A stretch of DNA of 64,000 nucleotides from Candidatus Thiodiazotropha sp. (ex Monitilora ramsayi) (GTDB taxonomy: Bacteria; Pseudomonadota; Gammaproteobacteria; Chromatiales; Chromatiaceae). Numbering within the stretch: the stretch's first letter is position 1; each line of letters begins with the position of its first letter. This document shows positions 1 through 9,879 of this stretch, piece after piece. The position numbers and the translations under genes were made by a program. The notes below the pieces were generated by a model that saw nothing but the letters and a program-made list of their open reading frames with translations, did not search any database and had not been told where the DNA came from. The DNA is taken from positions 124,001 to 188,000 of the forward strand of contig JAHXIO010000002.1 in assembly GCA_025655595.1 (NCBI GenBank), read 5' to 3'.

Positions 1-626
1 ACTGACGGGCGTTCGCAGACATTGGCCACCAGGGTATGGTCGATCTTGGGCGGCTTGGTGTGCTGGATATTGATCGCGATATCCCCCTGACCGCCGCAGT
101 TAATCTGACAACAGGAAGTAGTGATATGGACCCGGTTGGGCATGTTCCATTGACGGAACTCGTCCACCAGCTGGTCCATCATCGACTTCACAACACCCGA
201 AGCGTCGGTGGCCGGAATGTCGCAATGCAGCCACCCCTGTGTATGAGAGATGGCCGCCACCGAATTGCGTGTGCCGCCGACCACAAACCCATTCGATTCC
301 AGGGCCTCGATCAACGGTTCCACACGTTTGCCATCCGACAGCATAAACTCGATATTGCTGCGGATGGTGAAGCGGACGTAACCGTCCGCGAACTCATCGC
401 CGATCTCACACAACTTGCGCAGAGTGAAGAGATCGAGAATCCGCTGAGTCCCCGCCCTGACAGTCCAGATATCATCGCCGCTATAAGCCACATGACGCAG
501 TACACCGGGCCGGGGATCTTCGTGATAACGCCAGCGACCGAAGTTCTTTTTCATCACCGGATGCATATACTGAATACCGTCGGGACAGCCGCTCTCGATG
601 GGAAGCCTTCGTTCTGCATGTGCCAC
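1..626 (-). CDS. dsrB: Dissimilatory sulfite reductase beta subunit, N-terminal part (cut by window edge)
   Basis: This is the N-terminal 208 codons of DsrB, the beta subunit of the siroheme/[4Fe-4S] sulfite reductase that in sulfur oxidisers releases sulfite from stored sulfur in the cytoplasm. The start is GTG at 626, chosen because AGGAGG lies six bases upstream; it gives V-A-H-A-E-R-R followed by the DsrB-type segment GIQYMHPVMKKNFGRW. The cysteine motif SCCQINCGGQGD near the window edge belongs to the cofactor-binding region. The gene lies 11 bases downstream of dsrA in the same direction, as in dsrAB operons. The remaining C-terminal part (rest of the cofactor site and ferredoxin domain) lies outside the window. 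Confidence 0.95.
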   Translation of the reverse strand, partial: MAHAERRLPIESGCPDGIQYMHPVMKKNFGRWRYHEDPRPGVLRHVAYSGDDIWTVRAGTQRILDLFTLRKLCEIGDEFADGYVRFTIRSNIEFMLSDGKRVEPLIEALESNGFVVGGTRNSVAAISHTQGWLHCDIPATDASGVVKSMMDQLVDEFRQWNMPNRVHITTSCCQINCGGQGDIAINIQHTKPPKIDHTLVANVCERPS

Positions 627-637
627 TTTAAACCTCC

Positions 638-1900
638 TCAGGCCACATTGGCCGAACGACTATGACCGGAACGGCGCTCAAACCACTTCTGCGCCTCCTC
701 CTCCCAGTGATCGGTGCGTACATAGGAGTTTTCCCGGGGGTGCACGATCATGTTGGGATCCATCTCGATATTCAGCGCCTCAAGAAAGTTGACCAGCCCG
801 ATGCGCTCGATCATCTCGCCGATGCGTTCGTGTTCCAGGGCATTTTCGGCAAAGAAGTCAATGACCTCCTCCGCCAGTTCCACCAGCCGTTCGTAGTCCG
901 ACTCATCTTCCAGCTTCATGAAGGGCACGATCACCGTGCCGAAACGGTCGCCGATCTTCAGGGTTCGCTTACCGCCAATCAGCAGGCTGACGCCTCTGTC
1001 CTCTCCGGGTGAGAGTGCCTTGGGCATCACGTTGAGGCAGTGCATGCAGCGCACACAGTTGGGATTGTCCACCTGCAGGGTGTCATCATCGGTCAGAGAG
1101 AGCGCGTGGGTCGGGCAGCGGGTGATGACGTTGTCGATGATGTATTGCCGACCTTTGCTGGAGACATAACGCCTCACCTCCGCCTGATCCACCTGCATAT
1201 CGTCCCGCCAAGTGCCGATCACAGCGAAATCGGCCCGCTCGATGGCGTTCATGCAGTCATTGGGGCAACCGGAGACTTTGAACTTGAATTTGTACGGGAG
1301 CGCCGGCCGGTGCATCTCATCGAGAAAGTTATTGACCAGCCGACGATGGATCTCATGTTCATTCGCGCAGGACTGCTCGCAACGACCGGATCCCACACAG
1401 GACTGGGCGGTACGCACACAGGGCCCCGCCCCACCCAGATCGAATCCGTACTCATTGATCTCGTTGAAGAAGTGCTGGGTGTTCTCGGTGGTGGCGCCGA
1501 TGAACATGATATTGCCTGTCTGACCATGAAAAGTGACCAGTCCGGAACCCCACTTCTCCCAGCTGTCCGACAGGCGCCGCAGTATATCGGTAGTGTAATA
1601 GTTGCCGGCAGGCGGTTGTACCCGAAGGGTGTGGAACTCCCTCGACTTGGGAAATAGATCGCCCACTTCGGAGAATCTCGGAATGATGCCACCCCCATAA
1701 CCGAAGACGCTGACCGTACCACCCTTCCAATAGCCCTTTCGGGTTTCATAGGAGTGCTCCAGCTGGCCCAGGAGATCGTTGGTGGTTTCACGAATACGGG
1801 TGTCCGGATGGGTATCCCGCAGTCGCTTGATGCCTGTGATGAAACTGGGCCACTCGCCACTCTCCAGTTGGTCGAGCATGGGGGTTGGATGCAACTTCAT
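638..1900 (-). CDS. dsrA: Dissimilatory sulfite reductase alpha subunit DsrA
   Basis: Full-length DsrA of 420 residues, partner of DsrB in the alpha2beta2 cytoplasmic sulfite reductase. The siroheme-[4Fe-4S] ligands are present as C168-x5-C174 and C212-x3-C216. The inserted ferredoxin domain shows C262 and C282-x2-C285-x2-C288. The start at 1900 has a perfect AGGAGGTGAT site seven bases upstream. The N-terminus (HPTPMLDQLE) is of the type I associate with reverse-acting DsrA of purple and other gammaproteobacterial sulfur oxidisers; this is an impression that a phylogeny would settle. It is the first gene of the operon on this strand and is followed directly by dsrB. Confidence 0.97.
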   Translation of the reverse strand: MKLHPTPMLDQLESGEWPSFITGIKRLRDTHPDTRIRETTNDLLGQLEHSYETRKGYWKGGTVSVFGYGGGIIPRFSEVGDLFPKSREFHTLRVQPPAGNYYTTDILRRLSDSWEKWGSGLVTFHGQTGNIMFIGATTENTQHFFNEINEYGFDLGGAGPCVRTAQSCVGSGRCEQSCANEHEIHRRLVNNFLDEMHRPALPYKFKFKVSGCPNDCMNAIERADFAVIGTWRDDMQVDQAEVRRYVSSKGRQYIIDNVITRCPTHALSLTDDDTLQVDNPNCVRCMHCLNVMPKALSPGEDRGVSLLIGGKRTLKIGDRFGTVIVPFMKLEDESDYERLVELAEEVIDFFAENALEHERIGEMIERIGLVNFLEALNIEMDPNMIVHPRENSYVRTDHWEEEAQKWFERRSGHSRSANVA

Positions 1901-2333
1901 CTATCACCTCCTAGAGCACCGTGCCGCTCATCGAATTGGTCATGTGAAAGCGGCGACATTGCGGTGAGAATGATTACCGGTCGTATTCCCTAACAATAGT
2001 TGATTAATTTAGTGAGTTAATATCACCTTTGGAATAGACGGATTCAATCGAATGGCATGACAGACCATCAGGGCAATCAGTCATCCCCTATGACCTTTGA
2101 CTCCACCGATTAATGGCATCGGCATGACAGGAAGATATTGTAATTCAGCTACATACAGACAGAAAACCTGGACAGCCGGTCATTCCGGAATCTGTAAACC
2201 AATGGAATCAAAGAGGGTCTATACCCTTAAATCCCACTGTACTTATCACTGGCCAAATGCATTTTTTGATTTCCGGAAAAAAAGGTAAAATAATCACGCA
2301 AATTTTATATGGTTTATCCACGAGCGCCGATCC
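1901..2333. promoter_or_regulatory. Divergent intergenic region between dsrA and the response-regulator gene
   Basis: This 433-base gene-free stretch must hold the promoters of the minus-strand dsr operon and of the plus-strand regulator. The only visible landmark is an A/T-rich segment at about 1990-2035, placed suitably for a dsr promoter, and another A/T-rich part at about 2255-2310 before the regulator. I could not identify convincing -35/-10 pairs or an operator palindrome. Confidence 0.35.
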
Positions 2334-4637
2334 ATGCCTAAGACAGAAAATCATCCTGCCGATCTCACAGCAGAATTTCAGGCACTCATGCAGAAAATTG
2401 AGGCAAACTGGCCGATTTCACCGTCAGGCATTTGGAACAGCTCCTCCATTCGACAGCTATCCCGATATCTGCACGACTTCACCCGCCGATGCGAAGAGAC
2501 CGGGCAGTTAACATTACTCGATCTGATTACCGAGATAGACGAGATGACCGATGCCGTCATCGATAGCAACTCACCTCCCAGCGACCAGCAGATCGATACA
2601 CTCAACGAGTCCCTTGTCCGATTGAAGGATCACGTCTCCAACTCAACACGTGTTGATCCGAAGCCTTCAGATCAAGTCAGCCCGTTCGACCTGCTCTATC
2701 TCCCGCATGGCACGGACGAAAGTGACCCGATTGCACAAGCCATTGAGGTTCAACCATGGCGACATCGCACATTGGCCAGTCTGGATGAGCTCAGTACTAC
2801 CCTCTCCCAAGAGGGTGCAAAAGTGGCTCTGATCGATGTTGCCTATCTGGATCAAGACCCTCTCGACCAGACACTCAAATCGTTTGGTAAAAACAAGAAC
2901 AGAGCGCAAACCGAACTGCTCTTCATTTCCGAGCATGGCAATATGGAAACCCGTTTAAGTGTAATGCGCACGGGTGCCAGACATTTTTTCACCAAACCCA
3001 TCAATACCGACGATCTGATAGACACTATCGAGGCACAGATCAACCCGAGAACCGTACCACGTCATCGTGTACTGATAGTCGAGGATGATGAGTCTCAGGC
3101 CAATTTCGCCGCCAAGCTGTTACAAAAGAGCGGCATGGAAACACTCGCGATCTACAACCCCTTGAGCGTGATTGAGGGTGTCACACAATTTCAGCCCGAC
3201 CTTATCCTGATGGACCTCTATATGCCGGGCGCGGACGGCATCGAACTCACCCGACTGATTCGAGACCGTGAGGAGACGCAGGCTATTCCCATCGTATTTC
3301 TGTCGGGTGAGAATGACCCTGAGAAAAAGTTATTGGCGCTCTATGCCGGTGCCGACGATTTCCTCACTAAACCAGTGCGACCTCAACAGCTGTTAGCCAC
3401 TGTGAATACTCGCATCGAGCGGGCAAAAAACATCTGCACCGGTGCCGCCAGACAACTCACCGACCCAATGACCGGTTTACCGACGCGAAGACAGCTTCTC
3501 TCACAGATCGATCTGATGCTTTCTGAGTCTGGTACCTACCGTTCAATCCTGGTCTGCTGTCTTGACGACAGCCACGATGAAGTCATAAAGAACGAGACAA
3601 GAGACGCTTTCCTCAACAGGGTCGTGAATGCCATCAAACCACTATTACGACACGACGACACACTGGCAAGGAGCGGTAACCTCAGCCTGGCAATCCTGTT
3701 TCAGCGAGGTCAGGAACATGAGGTGGAACAGTTGGGCGAAGCCGTCTATTCAGAGATCTTTCAGGTATTGGATGGAACGGACCATGCCAAACCCGGTATC
3801 GGTATTGCGTTGATTGACAGCACGACAGGAGGCGCTCACGAACAACTCGGTCATGCCGAGTCGAGTGCACGCTTCGCCTATCGCCGGGGAGTGGCAGGTT
3901 ATCAGCTCTACGGAGAAGCGCCACCGGCTTCCTCCGAACCAAACGAGCAGCCTGTCGAACCTTTGCCCCGGGAGAAGTTCCTGACCGCTTTGGAGGGCGG
4001 CTTGGTGACTCTTCAGGAGCAACGCTATATGGGCCGGCATGAACTGTCCCCCGCGACCATCGAGATGATCCCGGAGCTTGAGGGGGAAGCGAATAGTCCC
4101 TACCAGGTAGCGGCCAATGCTGGCGCCACGATCGAATTCGACCGCTTCATCTGTGAAGGGGCCCTGCAGAAGTTGGGACAACTTGTCATGCAGGGCAGCC
4201 GGGGAAGATTGATCTTCCGACAATCCGTACAGGTGATCAAAGAGATAGACTACCTCGATTTCATCAAATCGGAATTGCGCAGACGCCAGATCGTCGGTAC
4301 AGGCCTGGTGATTGAGTTCGATCTGCCCTCCTTGGCTGCCGATCTGAAACAGGCTAGAACCCTGATAGGAGAGCTTACAGCCCTCGGCATCAGTGTCTCA
4401 CTGGATAACTTTGCCTGTAACGAGACCGCCTACAAGGTCCTCGCCTACCTCGAGGGCAACGCTGTGAGACCACACCTGTCACTGCTGAAGATCGACAGCG
4501 AGAAGATTCAGCACATCGCTTCTCAAATCCACTCGCTGGGCGCAGAGATCATCCTCCCGCGTGTGGAGCACCACGGCCAGATCGGTCTGCAATGGTCGGA
4601 GTCCGCCGACTATATTCAGGCGGACTTTGCCAACTGA
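2334..4637 (+). CDS. Multidomain response regulator with degenerate GGDEF and EAL domains
   Basis: A 767-residue cytoplasmic signalling protein with no membrane segment. Residues about 115-235 resemble a receiver but look degenerate. Residues about 243-365 form a good receiver with VLIVEDDES, phosphoacceptor-type LILMDLYMPG, FLSGEN and the lysine of FLTKPV. Residues about 375-520 are GGDEF-like, starting DPMTGLPTRRQL, but the signature is replaced by SGNLS, so cyclase activity is unlikely. Residues about 540-767 are EAL-like but lack the catalytic motifs (IEFDL for the usual LExTE, SLDNFA for LDDFG). This layout recalls FimX-type proteins that bind rather than turn over cyclic-di-GMP. The start has only a weak ribosome site. 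It is divergent from dsrA, but a functional link is not shown. Confidence 0.8.
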   Translation: MPKTENHPADLTAEFQALMQKIEANWPISPSGIWNSSSIRQLSRYLHDFTRRCEETGQLTLLDLITEIDEMTDAVIDSNSPPSDQQIDTLNESLVRLKDHVSNSTRVDPKPSDQVSPFDLLYLPHGTDESDPIAQAIEVQPWRHRTLASLDELSTTLSQEGAKVALIDVAYLDQDPLDQTLKSFGKNKNRAQTELLFISEHGNMETRLSVMRTGARHFFTKPINTDDLIDTIEAQINPRTVPRHRVLIVEDDESQANFAAKLLQKSGMETLAIYNPLSVIEGVTQFQPDLILMDLYMPGADGIELTRLIRDREETQAIPIVFLSGENDPEKKLLALYAGADDFLTKPVRPQQLLATVNTRIERAKNICTGAARQLTDPMTGLPTRRQLLSQIDLMLSESGTYRSILVCCLDDSHDEVIKNETRDAFLNRVVNAIKPLLRHDDTLARSGNLSLAILFQRGQEHEVEQLGEAVYSEIFQVLDGTDHAKPGIGIALIDSTTGGAHEQLGHAESSARFAYRRGVAGYQLYGEAPPASSEPNEQPVEPLPREKFLTALEGGLVTLQEQRYMGRHELSPATIEMIPELEGEANSPYQVAANAGATIEFDRFICEGALQKLGQLVMQGSRGRLIFRQSVQVIKEIDYLDFIKSELRRRQIVGTGLVIEFDLPSLAADLKQARTLIGELTALGISVSLDNFACNETAYKVLAYLEGNAVRPHLSLLKIDSEKIQHIASQIHSLGAEIILPRVEHHGQIGLQWSESADYIQADFAN

Positions 4638-4642
4638 AGCCC

Positions 4643-5071
4643 TTAACGGGTACGTTCGCAAACACCCTCAGGGAAGAAGAAATCGATCTCCACCTTGGCG
4701 GTATCCGGACCGTCGGAACCATGGACCGCATTCTCATCCACCGTCTTGGCGAAATCGGCGCGGATAGTGCCGGGAGCGGCTTCCTGTGGGTTGGTGGCTC
4801 CCATGATCTCGCGGTTCTTGGCAATGGCGTTCTCGCCCTCCAATACCTGCACCATCACGGGACCGGAAGTCATGAAATCGATCAGATCGTTGTAGAAGGG
4901 ACGCTCCTTGTGCACTGCGTAGAAATCACCCGCCTGTTCACGGCTCAGGTGGAGCATCCTTGAGGCCACGATCTTCAGTCCGGCCGCCTCGAAGCGGCTG
5001 TAGATCTGACCGATGACATTTTTTGCCACGGCATCGGGCTTGACGATGGAGAAGGTGCGTTCGATGGCCAT
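4643..5071 (-). CDS. ndk: Nucleoside diphosphate kinase
   Basis: Ndk, 142 residues, the usual length. It transfers the gamma-phosphate of ATP to nucleoside diphosphates through a phosphohistidine. The N-terminus [12 protein letters not shown] and the active-site stretch NAVHGSD with H117 are typical. It is the last gene of the minus-strand block and converges with the response regulator, with only five bases between the two stop codons and no visible terminator between them. A 111-base gap separates it from the upstream MFS gene, so it may have its own promoter. Confidence 0.97.
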   Translation of the reverse strand: MAIERTFSIVKPDAVAKNVIGQIYSRFEAAGLKIVASRMLHLSREQAGDFYAVHKERPFYNDLIDFMTSGPVMVQVLEGENAIAKNREIMGATNPQEAAPGTIRADFAKTVDENAVHGSDGPDTAKVEIDFFFPEGVCERTR

Positions 5072-5182
5072 TAGAGACTCCGGGATAGTTGTGAAAAGGA
5101 GACACTGAGAGGGTTCCTAAGACAGGACGCCCATGCTGCAGCGCAACAACGGTGCGCAAGGTACTGCGCCGCCGGGCTTGTG

Positions 5183-6331
5183 TCAAGCGGGCTGAGGCTC
5201 CGGATCGCGATCGATCCAACGCCAGGCAATGATCACGGCCAGCAGCGCATATCCCGCTGCGACACCGTAGGTTGCCGCCGGACCGATGCCGGTCCAGAAG
5301 TATCCACTCAGCAGACTGCCGAAAGCACCGCCTGCGCCAAAACTGATACTGCTGTAGAGGGCCTGTCCCCTCCCCTGGTGTCGACCGACGAAATAGTGGT
5401 GCACCAGGTGTATCGCCGCGGCGTGAAAAGTGCCGAAGGTGGCGGCGTGCATCACCTGGGCCAGCAGAACCAGAGGCAGATTCTCCGGCGCCATACCCAC
5501 CAGAATCCAGCGCACCACAGCGATCACCAAACTGATGATCAGCACCTGCCTGGCGCCCCAACGATGGAGCAGGCGATGCATGACCAGGAAGACCAGCACT
5601 TCGGCAATCACACCCAGCGCCCACAGCTCTCCGATGGTGCTGCTGGAATAGCCGAATCCCTCCATATATATGGAGTAGAAGGCGTAGTAGGCACCGTGGC
5701 TCGCCTGCATCAGAAAGCAGACCACGAGGAAAGCGATGATATCCCCGCGTTTGAGTACCTGCATGATTGAGCCTTGATGCCGGTTCGGCATGGGAGCCCG
5801 CTTCTCCGGTACCGTGAGGCTACTGATAAAGATGCCGATGTAGATCAGCAGCACCATTTTCGGCACCAGACTGACCCCCATCTCGTCGAGTAGATAACCG
5901 AGCAGGGTGACCGTGAGGATAAATCCGATGGAACCCCAGAGCCGAATGCGGCTGTAGTGCTGGATCCGCTCCTTGAGATGGCTCATGGTGACCGCTTCGA
6001 ACTGGGGCAGCGAGGCGTTCCAGAAGAAGCTGAAGAGCATCATGACCAGGGCCAGCAGCCAGAAACCCTCCGCGTAGAAGACACCGACGAAACAGACGAT
6101 CGATAAGAGAGAGGCAATGCGCACCACCCGCATTCGCAGGCCGGTATGGTCGGCGATCCAGCCCCAGATATTGGGTGCGATCAGCTTGGTGACCATGATC
6201 ACCGCCATCAGTTCGCCGATCTCCACCGGTGAGAAACCGCGATCCTGCAGGTAGAGCCCCCAGAACGGCAACAGGGCACCCAGTGAGGCGAAGTAGAAGA
6301 GATAGAATCCCGAAAGACGCCAGTAAGGCAT
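5183..6331 (-). CDS. MFS transporter of the HcaT-like (MFS_1_like) family
   Basis: A 382-residue inner-membrane protein with about twelve hydrophobic segments and no signal peptide. The N-terminal pattern (FYFASLGALLPFWGLYLQDRGFSPVEIGELMA) and the cytoplasmic loop WIADHTGLRMRV after TM2 match the nucleoside/3-phenylpropionate-type MFS group. The substrate cannot be told from sequence. The ATG lies two bases after the aroC stop codon, so the two genes are surely cotranscribed and probably translationally coupled. From memory, a gene of this type often sits next to aroC in gammaproteobacteria without a proven role in aromatic metabolism. Confidence 0.85.
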   Translation of the reverse strand: MPYWRLSGFYLFYFASLGALLPFWGLYLQDRGFSPVEIGELMAVIMVTKLIAPNIWGWIADHTGLRMRVVRIASLLSIVCFVGVFYAEGFWLLALVMMLFSFFWNASLPQFEAVTMSHLKERIQHYSRIRLWGSIGFILTVTLLGYLLDEMGVSLVPKMVLLIYIGIFISSLTVPEKRAPMPNRHQGSIMQVLKRGDIIAFLVVCFLMQASHGAYYAFYSIYMEGFGYSSSTIGELWALGVIAEVLVFLVMHRLLHRWGARQVLIISLVIAVVRWILVGMAPENLPLVLLAQVMHAATFGTFHAAAIHLVHHYFVGRHQGRGQALYSSISFGAGGAFGSLLSGYFWTGIGPAATYGVAAGYALLAVIIAWRWIDRDPEPQPA

Positions 6332-6333
6332 CC

Positions 6334-7428
6334 CTATTCTGAACCGAGATCCGTCAGGCCGGAGTTGACATCCATATTCTGGCCGCGATGGCGCAATACA
6401 TGGTCCATTACCACGATCGCCATCATCGCTTCGGCGATGGGGGTGGCGCGAATGCCGACACAGGGATCGTGACGGCCCTGAGTGACCACTTCCACCGGGG
6501 AGCCATCGAGATTCACCGTCTGCCCGGGCAGACGCAGACTGGAGGTCGGCTTGAGGGCAATACTGGCAATCAGATCCTGACCGCTGGAGATACCTCCCAG
6601 CACGCCGCCGGCGTGATTGCTGAGAAATCCGTCGGGTGTCATCTCATCCCGATGCTCGGTACCCTTCTGTTCCACGCTGAGAAAACCATCACCGATCTCA
6701 ACACCCTTGACCGCGTTGATGCTCATCAAGGCATGGGCCAGTTCGGCATCCAGGCGATCGAAAATCGGCTCGCCGAGCCCGGCCATCATGCCAGTGGCCA
6801 CCACGTTGATGCGCGCGCCGATGGAGTTGCCTTCTTTTCTCAGGCCATCCATGTAGGCTTCCAGTTCGGGCACCAGGTCCGCGTCGGGACAGAAGAAGGG
6901 ATTCTTCTCCACCTGATCCCAATCGAGCTTCTCCGCCTTGATCGGGCCGAGTTGAGAGAGATAACCCCGGATCACAATGCCATACCGCTCATTCAGGTAC
7001 TTCTTGGCGATAGCGCCGGCAGCCACCCGCATAGCGGTCTCCCGTGCTGATGAGCGACCACCGCCCCGGTAGTCGCGGAATCCGTACTTCTGGTTATAGG
7101 TGTAGTCGGCATGACCGGGCCGAAAACGGTCCATGATCTCCGAATAGTCCTTCGAGCGCTGATCCGTATTGTGGATCAGCAGGCCGATGGGCGTACCGGT
7201 CGTCTTGCCTTCAAAGACACCGGAGAGAATCTGTACCTCATCACTTTCCCTGCGCTGTGTGGTGTGACGGGAGGTGCCTGGTTTGCGTCGGTCCAGATCC
7301 GGCTGCAGATCACTCGATGAGAGTTCAAGCCCGGGCGGACAGCCGTCCACGATACAACCGATGGCAGGCCCGTGGGACTCGCCAAACGAGGTGACCGTAA
7401 AGAGCTTGCCGATGCTATTGCCGGACAT
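6334..7428 (-). CDS. aroC: Chorismate synthase
   Basis: AroC, 364 residues. It converts 5-enolpyruvylshikimate-3-phosphate to chorismate with reduced FMN, the last step of the shikimate pathway, in the cytoplasm. The signature [18 protein letters not shown] near the N-terminus, the [10 protein letters not shown] motif and the C-terminal [17 protein letters not shown] are all present. It sits six bases after tolC and two bases before the MFS gene on the same strand, forming a compact operon. Confidence 0.97.
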   Translation of the reverse strand: MSGNSIGKLFTVTSFGESHGPAIGCIVDGCPPGLELSSSDLQPDLDRRKPGTSRHTTQRRESDEVQILSGVFEGKTTGTPIGLLIHNTDQRSKDYSEIMDRFRPGHADYTYNQKYGFRDYRGGGRSSARETAMRVAAGAIAKKYLNERYGIVIRGYLSQLGPIKAEKLDWDQVEKNPFFCPDADLVPELEAYMDGLRKEGNSIGARINVVATGMMAGLGEPIFDRLDAELAHALMSINAVKGVEIGDGFLSVEQKGTEHRDEMTPDGFLSNHAGGVLGGISSGQDLIASIALKPTSSLRLPGQTVNLDGSPVEVVTQGRHDPCVGIRATPIAEAMMAIVVMDHVLRHRGQNMDVNSGLTDLGSE

Positions 7429-7434
7429 GGCGAA

Positions 7435-8757
7435 TCAACGCTCCAACCAGGCATTGACGCGCTGCAGATCCTCTTCACTGAGGGTGCCGGCCGCAGACTT
7501 CAGGGAAAGACCGTTTAGGATATATCCGTAACGAGAGTTGAGATAATCACGCTGGGATGAGAAAAGATTTCTCTGCACATTTAGCACATCGACGATGGTA
7601 CGGGTACCCACTTCGTAACCCGCCTGGGTCGACTCCAACGCACTCTGCGCCGAGATGGTTGCCGCTTTGAGTGCTTCCACCTGACTGATGGTGGAGAGTA
7701 CACCACGGTAAGCATCACGCACCTGGCGATTCACTGCTCGTCGCGTTTGATCCAGGCCCTGCTGGGCGGCACGAAAGTTGGCCATCGACTGGCGTGTCTG
7801 GGCACTCACCGCGCCACCTGTATATATCGGTACCTCAAGTGATAGCCCGATAGAGGCCTGGTCCGCTTCGGTTGCGGTTTCAGAATCACTGCGATTCATA
7901 TTGTAGCCACCGACCAGGTCGAGTGTTGGATAGTGGCCGGAACGACTGACATCGACCTCTTGCTTCAATGTCTCGAGATTGGCGTTGGAGGCAATGATGC
8001 CGTAATTCTGTTGCTGTGCCGTATCAGACCAAGCCTGGAGGTCCTTCGGTACTGGAGGCTTGAGTTGCAACCCATCTCCCAGCTTGGCGAGATTGCTCTT
8101 GGGTTGGGAACCGATGATCTCGAACAGTGCCTCCCAGGCATTGTCCAGGCTGTTCTCCGCCGCGATTTCAGAGGCCCTGGCCGCATCGTGAGCCGCCTGC
8201 GCCTCGTGCACGTCGGTGATTGCGATCAGACCCACGTCGAATCGCTGTTGCGCCTGTTCCAACTGGCGGCCGGTGGCTTCCCGCTCCGCCTTAGCCACCC
8301 TAAGATCGTCTTCTGCAGAGAGAATATCGAAATAAGCCGTGGTGCTGCGTACCATCAGATCGATCTCTGCCGAGGCGTACTGAGCCTCCGCCTGGGCGAT
8401 GGTGCTGTCTGCCTGCTCCAGCTGAATGAAACGATCGCGACGATAGAGGGGCTGTGTCAGGTTCAATCCCAGCCCGCTCTCCTGAAAGGTGGTCGTGTCG
8501 TCTGTCCCCGTCCCGAACGGGCTCGATTTCAATTTACGCCTCACCGAATCATAGGAAGCGCCCAGTCCGATTGTCGGCAAAAGCTGAGATCGGGCGAGAC
8601 TTTTGCTCTCGCGTGCCGCATCCAGCTGCTCCTTGGCAACCTGCAGTTGAGGATCGTTTTGCAGGGCCAACTGATAGATCGATATCAGATCTTCCGCCTG
8701 AACGGCGGTCAGGGTAAAAAATAGTGGCAGCAGCAGAAGACGCTTAATCAGTTTCAT
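7435..8757 (-). CDS. tolC: TolC-family outer membrane efflux protein
   Basis: An outer-membrane channel partner for tripartite efflux and type I secretion. The reading frame is open to 8814, but the real start is probably ATG 8757 (or 8763), which gives a clean signal peptide MKLIKRLLLLPLFFTLTAVQA with cleavage before EDLISIYQLAL. The mature part of about 420 residues carries the two OEP repeats with long helices (for example LRVAKAEREATGRQLEQAQQRFDVG and the second-half QSALESTQAGYEVGTRTIVDVL). The two RND pumps in this window have no outer-membrane component of their own, so this protein could serve them; that is an inference. Confidence 0.93.
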   Translation of the reverse strand: MKLIKRLLLLPLFFTLTAVQAEDLISIYQLALQNDPQLQVAKEQLDAARESKSLARSQLLPTIGLGASYDSVRRKLKSSPFGTGTDDTTTFQESGLGLNLTQPLYRRDRFIQLEQADSTIAQAEAQYASAEIDLMVRSTTAYFDILSAEDDLRVAKAEREATGRQLEQAQQRFDVGLIAITDVHEAQAAHDAARASEIAAENSLDNAWEALFEIIGSQPKSNLAKLGDGLQLKPPVPKDLQAWSDTAQQQNYGIIASNANLETLKQEVDVSRSGHYPTLDLVGGYNMNRSDSETATEADQASIGLSLEVPIYTGGAVSAQTRQSMANFRAAQQGLDQTRRAVNRQVRDAYRGVLSTISQVEALKAATISAQSALESTQAGYEVGTRTIVDVLNVQRNLFSSQRDYLNSRYGYILNGLSLKSAAGTLSEEDLQRVNAWLER

Positions 8758-8855
8758 TTCCATTCCATCGAGTGTGACGGGGTTAAGACGGGATTCCGCA
8801 GGGGACTTTATCACATTTGATAGGGTCTATCTGAATGAGAATTGACAAATCCCCG

Positions 8856-9713
8856 CTATTTCCCGGGCTTCTCTGCGGCGGGCATCGGCGGCACCAGCAA
8901 TTGCGGATCGATGCGTGCTTTTCGCAGGTTCATACGCCAATCGAGATGAGCGCCCGTGACGCGACCGGTAGCACCGATCTCCGCGATCAGATCCCCCTGT
9001 TTCACCTGATCTCCCACTTCCACCAGAATCCGGCTCAAATGAAGAAATGACGATGAGAGCTGATGGCCATGATCCAGAATCAGCGTCCCACCGGAGAAAA
9101 ACATGTCGGGATGGGCGAGGGTCACAACACCATCTGCAGGTGCGTAGACCGGCGTACCGGTGGGGGCAGCCACGTCCACCCCGAAATGAGGCCGCCGCGG
9201 CTCGCCGTTCAGAATCCGTTGACTGCCGTAGACACCACTGATGACCCCTTTTGCCGGCCAGACGAATCCACCGAGAAAGTCGGTACGGGTATCGTCCAGC
9301 CTGCGTGCCTGTTTGATCTGAGCAGTCTCCTGTTTGATCCGCTTCCAGTCCCGCTTGGGCGGGGTCACTTTCGATTTCGGCAGCCCATCGATCCGCTGTA
9401 TCTGATAGCTCCGTTTTCCGATCGATATCTCTCGCCGCTCGACAACCTTGCCGTTCCGCTTTACTACGAGATTGTGCAGCAAATCGTCATCACGGCCAAA
9501 ACCCAACAGAAAAACCCCGTCATTGGAGACCCGGACAGAAGCACCGTTAATACTCACCTGATCACCAGGTGCTGTCCTACCTATCACTATCCCCCCCTGA
9601 AGGAGATCCCCTTCCAGAGAGAGCGCCTCGGCCATGAGCGGAAAGAGGCCCATCAACCAGAAAAACAGCGGCAGTAAACTGCGGTTGAAAGATCGTTTAC
9701 TGAATTGATTCAT
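8856..9713 (-). CDS. Exported M23 (LytM-type) peptidase
   Basis: A 285-residue exported protein. The frame is open further upstream but would run through the tRNA-Leu gene, so ATG 9713 is chosen; it gives a signal peptide ending LMAEALS. An N-terminal beta-rich region (about 30-120) precedes the M23 domain (about 165-280). The first metal site PHFGVDVAAPTGTP is intact, as is the DHGHQLSSSFLHL motif. The usual HxH pair reads H-L-D (AHLDWRM), so the second histidine, normally a zinc ligand, is aspartate. It may be a variant enzyme or an activator of amidases like other LytM proteins. It lies upstream of tolC on the same strand, 98 bases away. Confidence 0.88.
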   Translation of the reverse strand: MNQFSKRSFNRSLLPLFFWLMGLFPLMAEALSLEGDLLQGGIVIGRTAPGDQVSINGASVRVSNDGVFLLGFGRDDDLLHNLVVKRNGKVVERREISIGKRSYQIQRIDGLPKSKVTPPKRDWKRIKQETAQIKQARRLDDTRTDFLGGFVWPAKGVISGVYGSQRILNGEPRRPHFGVDVAAPTGTPVYAPADGVVTLAHPDMFFSGGTLILDHGHQLSSSFLHLSRILVEVGDQVKQGDLIAEIGATGRVTGAHLDWRMNLRKARIDPQLLVPPMPAAEKPGK

Positions 9714-9879
9714 GACGGTTCTTTTTTGAGTAGAAAAATCGATCAACTGATGCCCTGGCAAGCTACCACAGCAGGACAATCGATCCAACTTTGATAAAGT
9801 GCCGGTTAAGAATTGACAGACACCGAATCTGACGGTAGAGTTCGCGATCTCCAAGCCGGCCTGCCCGGTGGCCACACTT

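Noticed and set aside
36-665. 209-codon plus-strand open frame over dsrB
   Set aside because: It is the antisense shadow of dsrB, whose reading frame has clear homology and an AGGAGG ribosome site.
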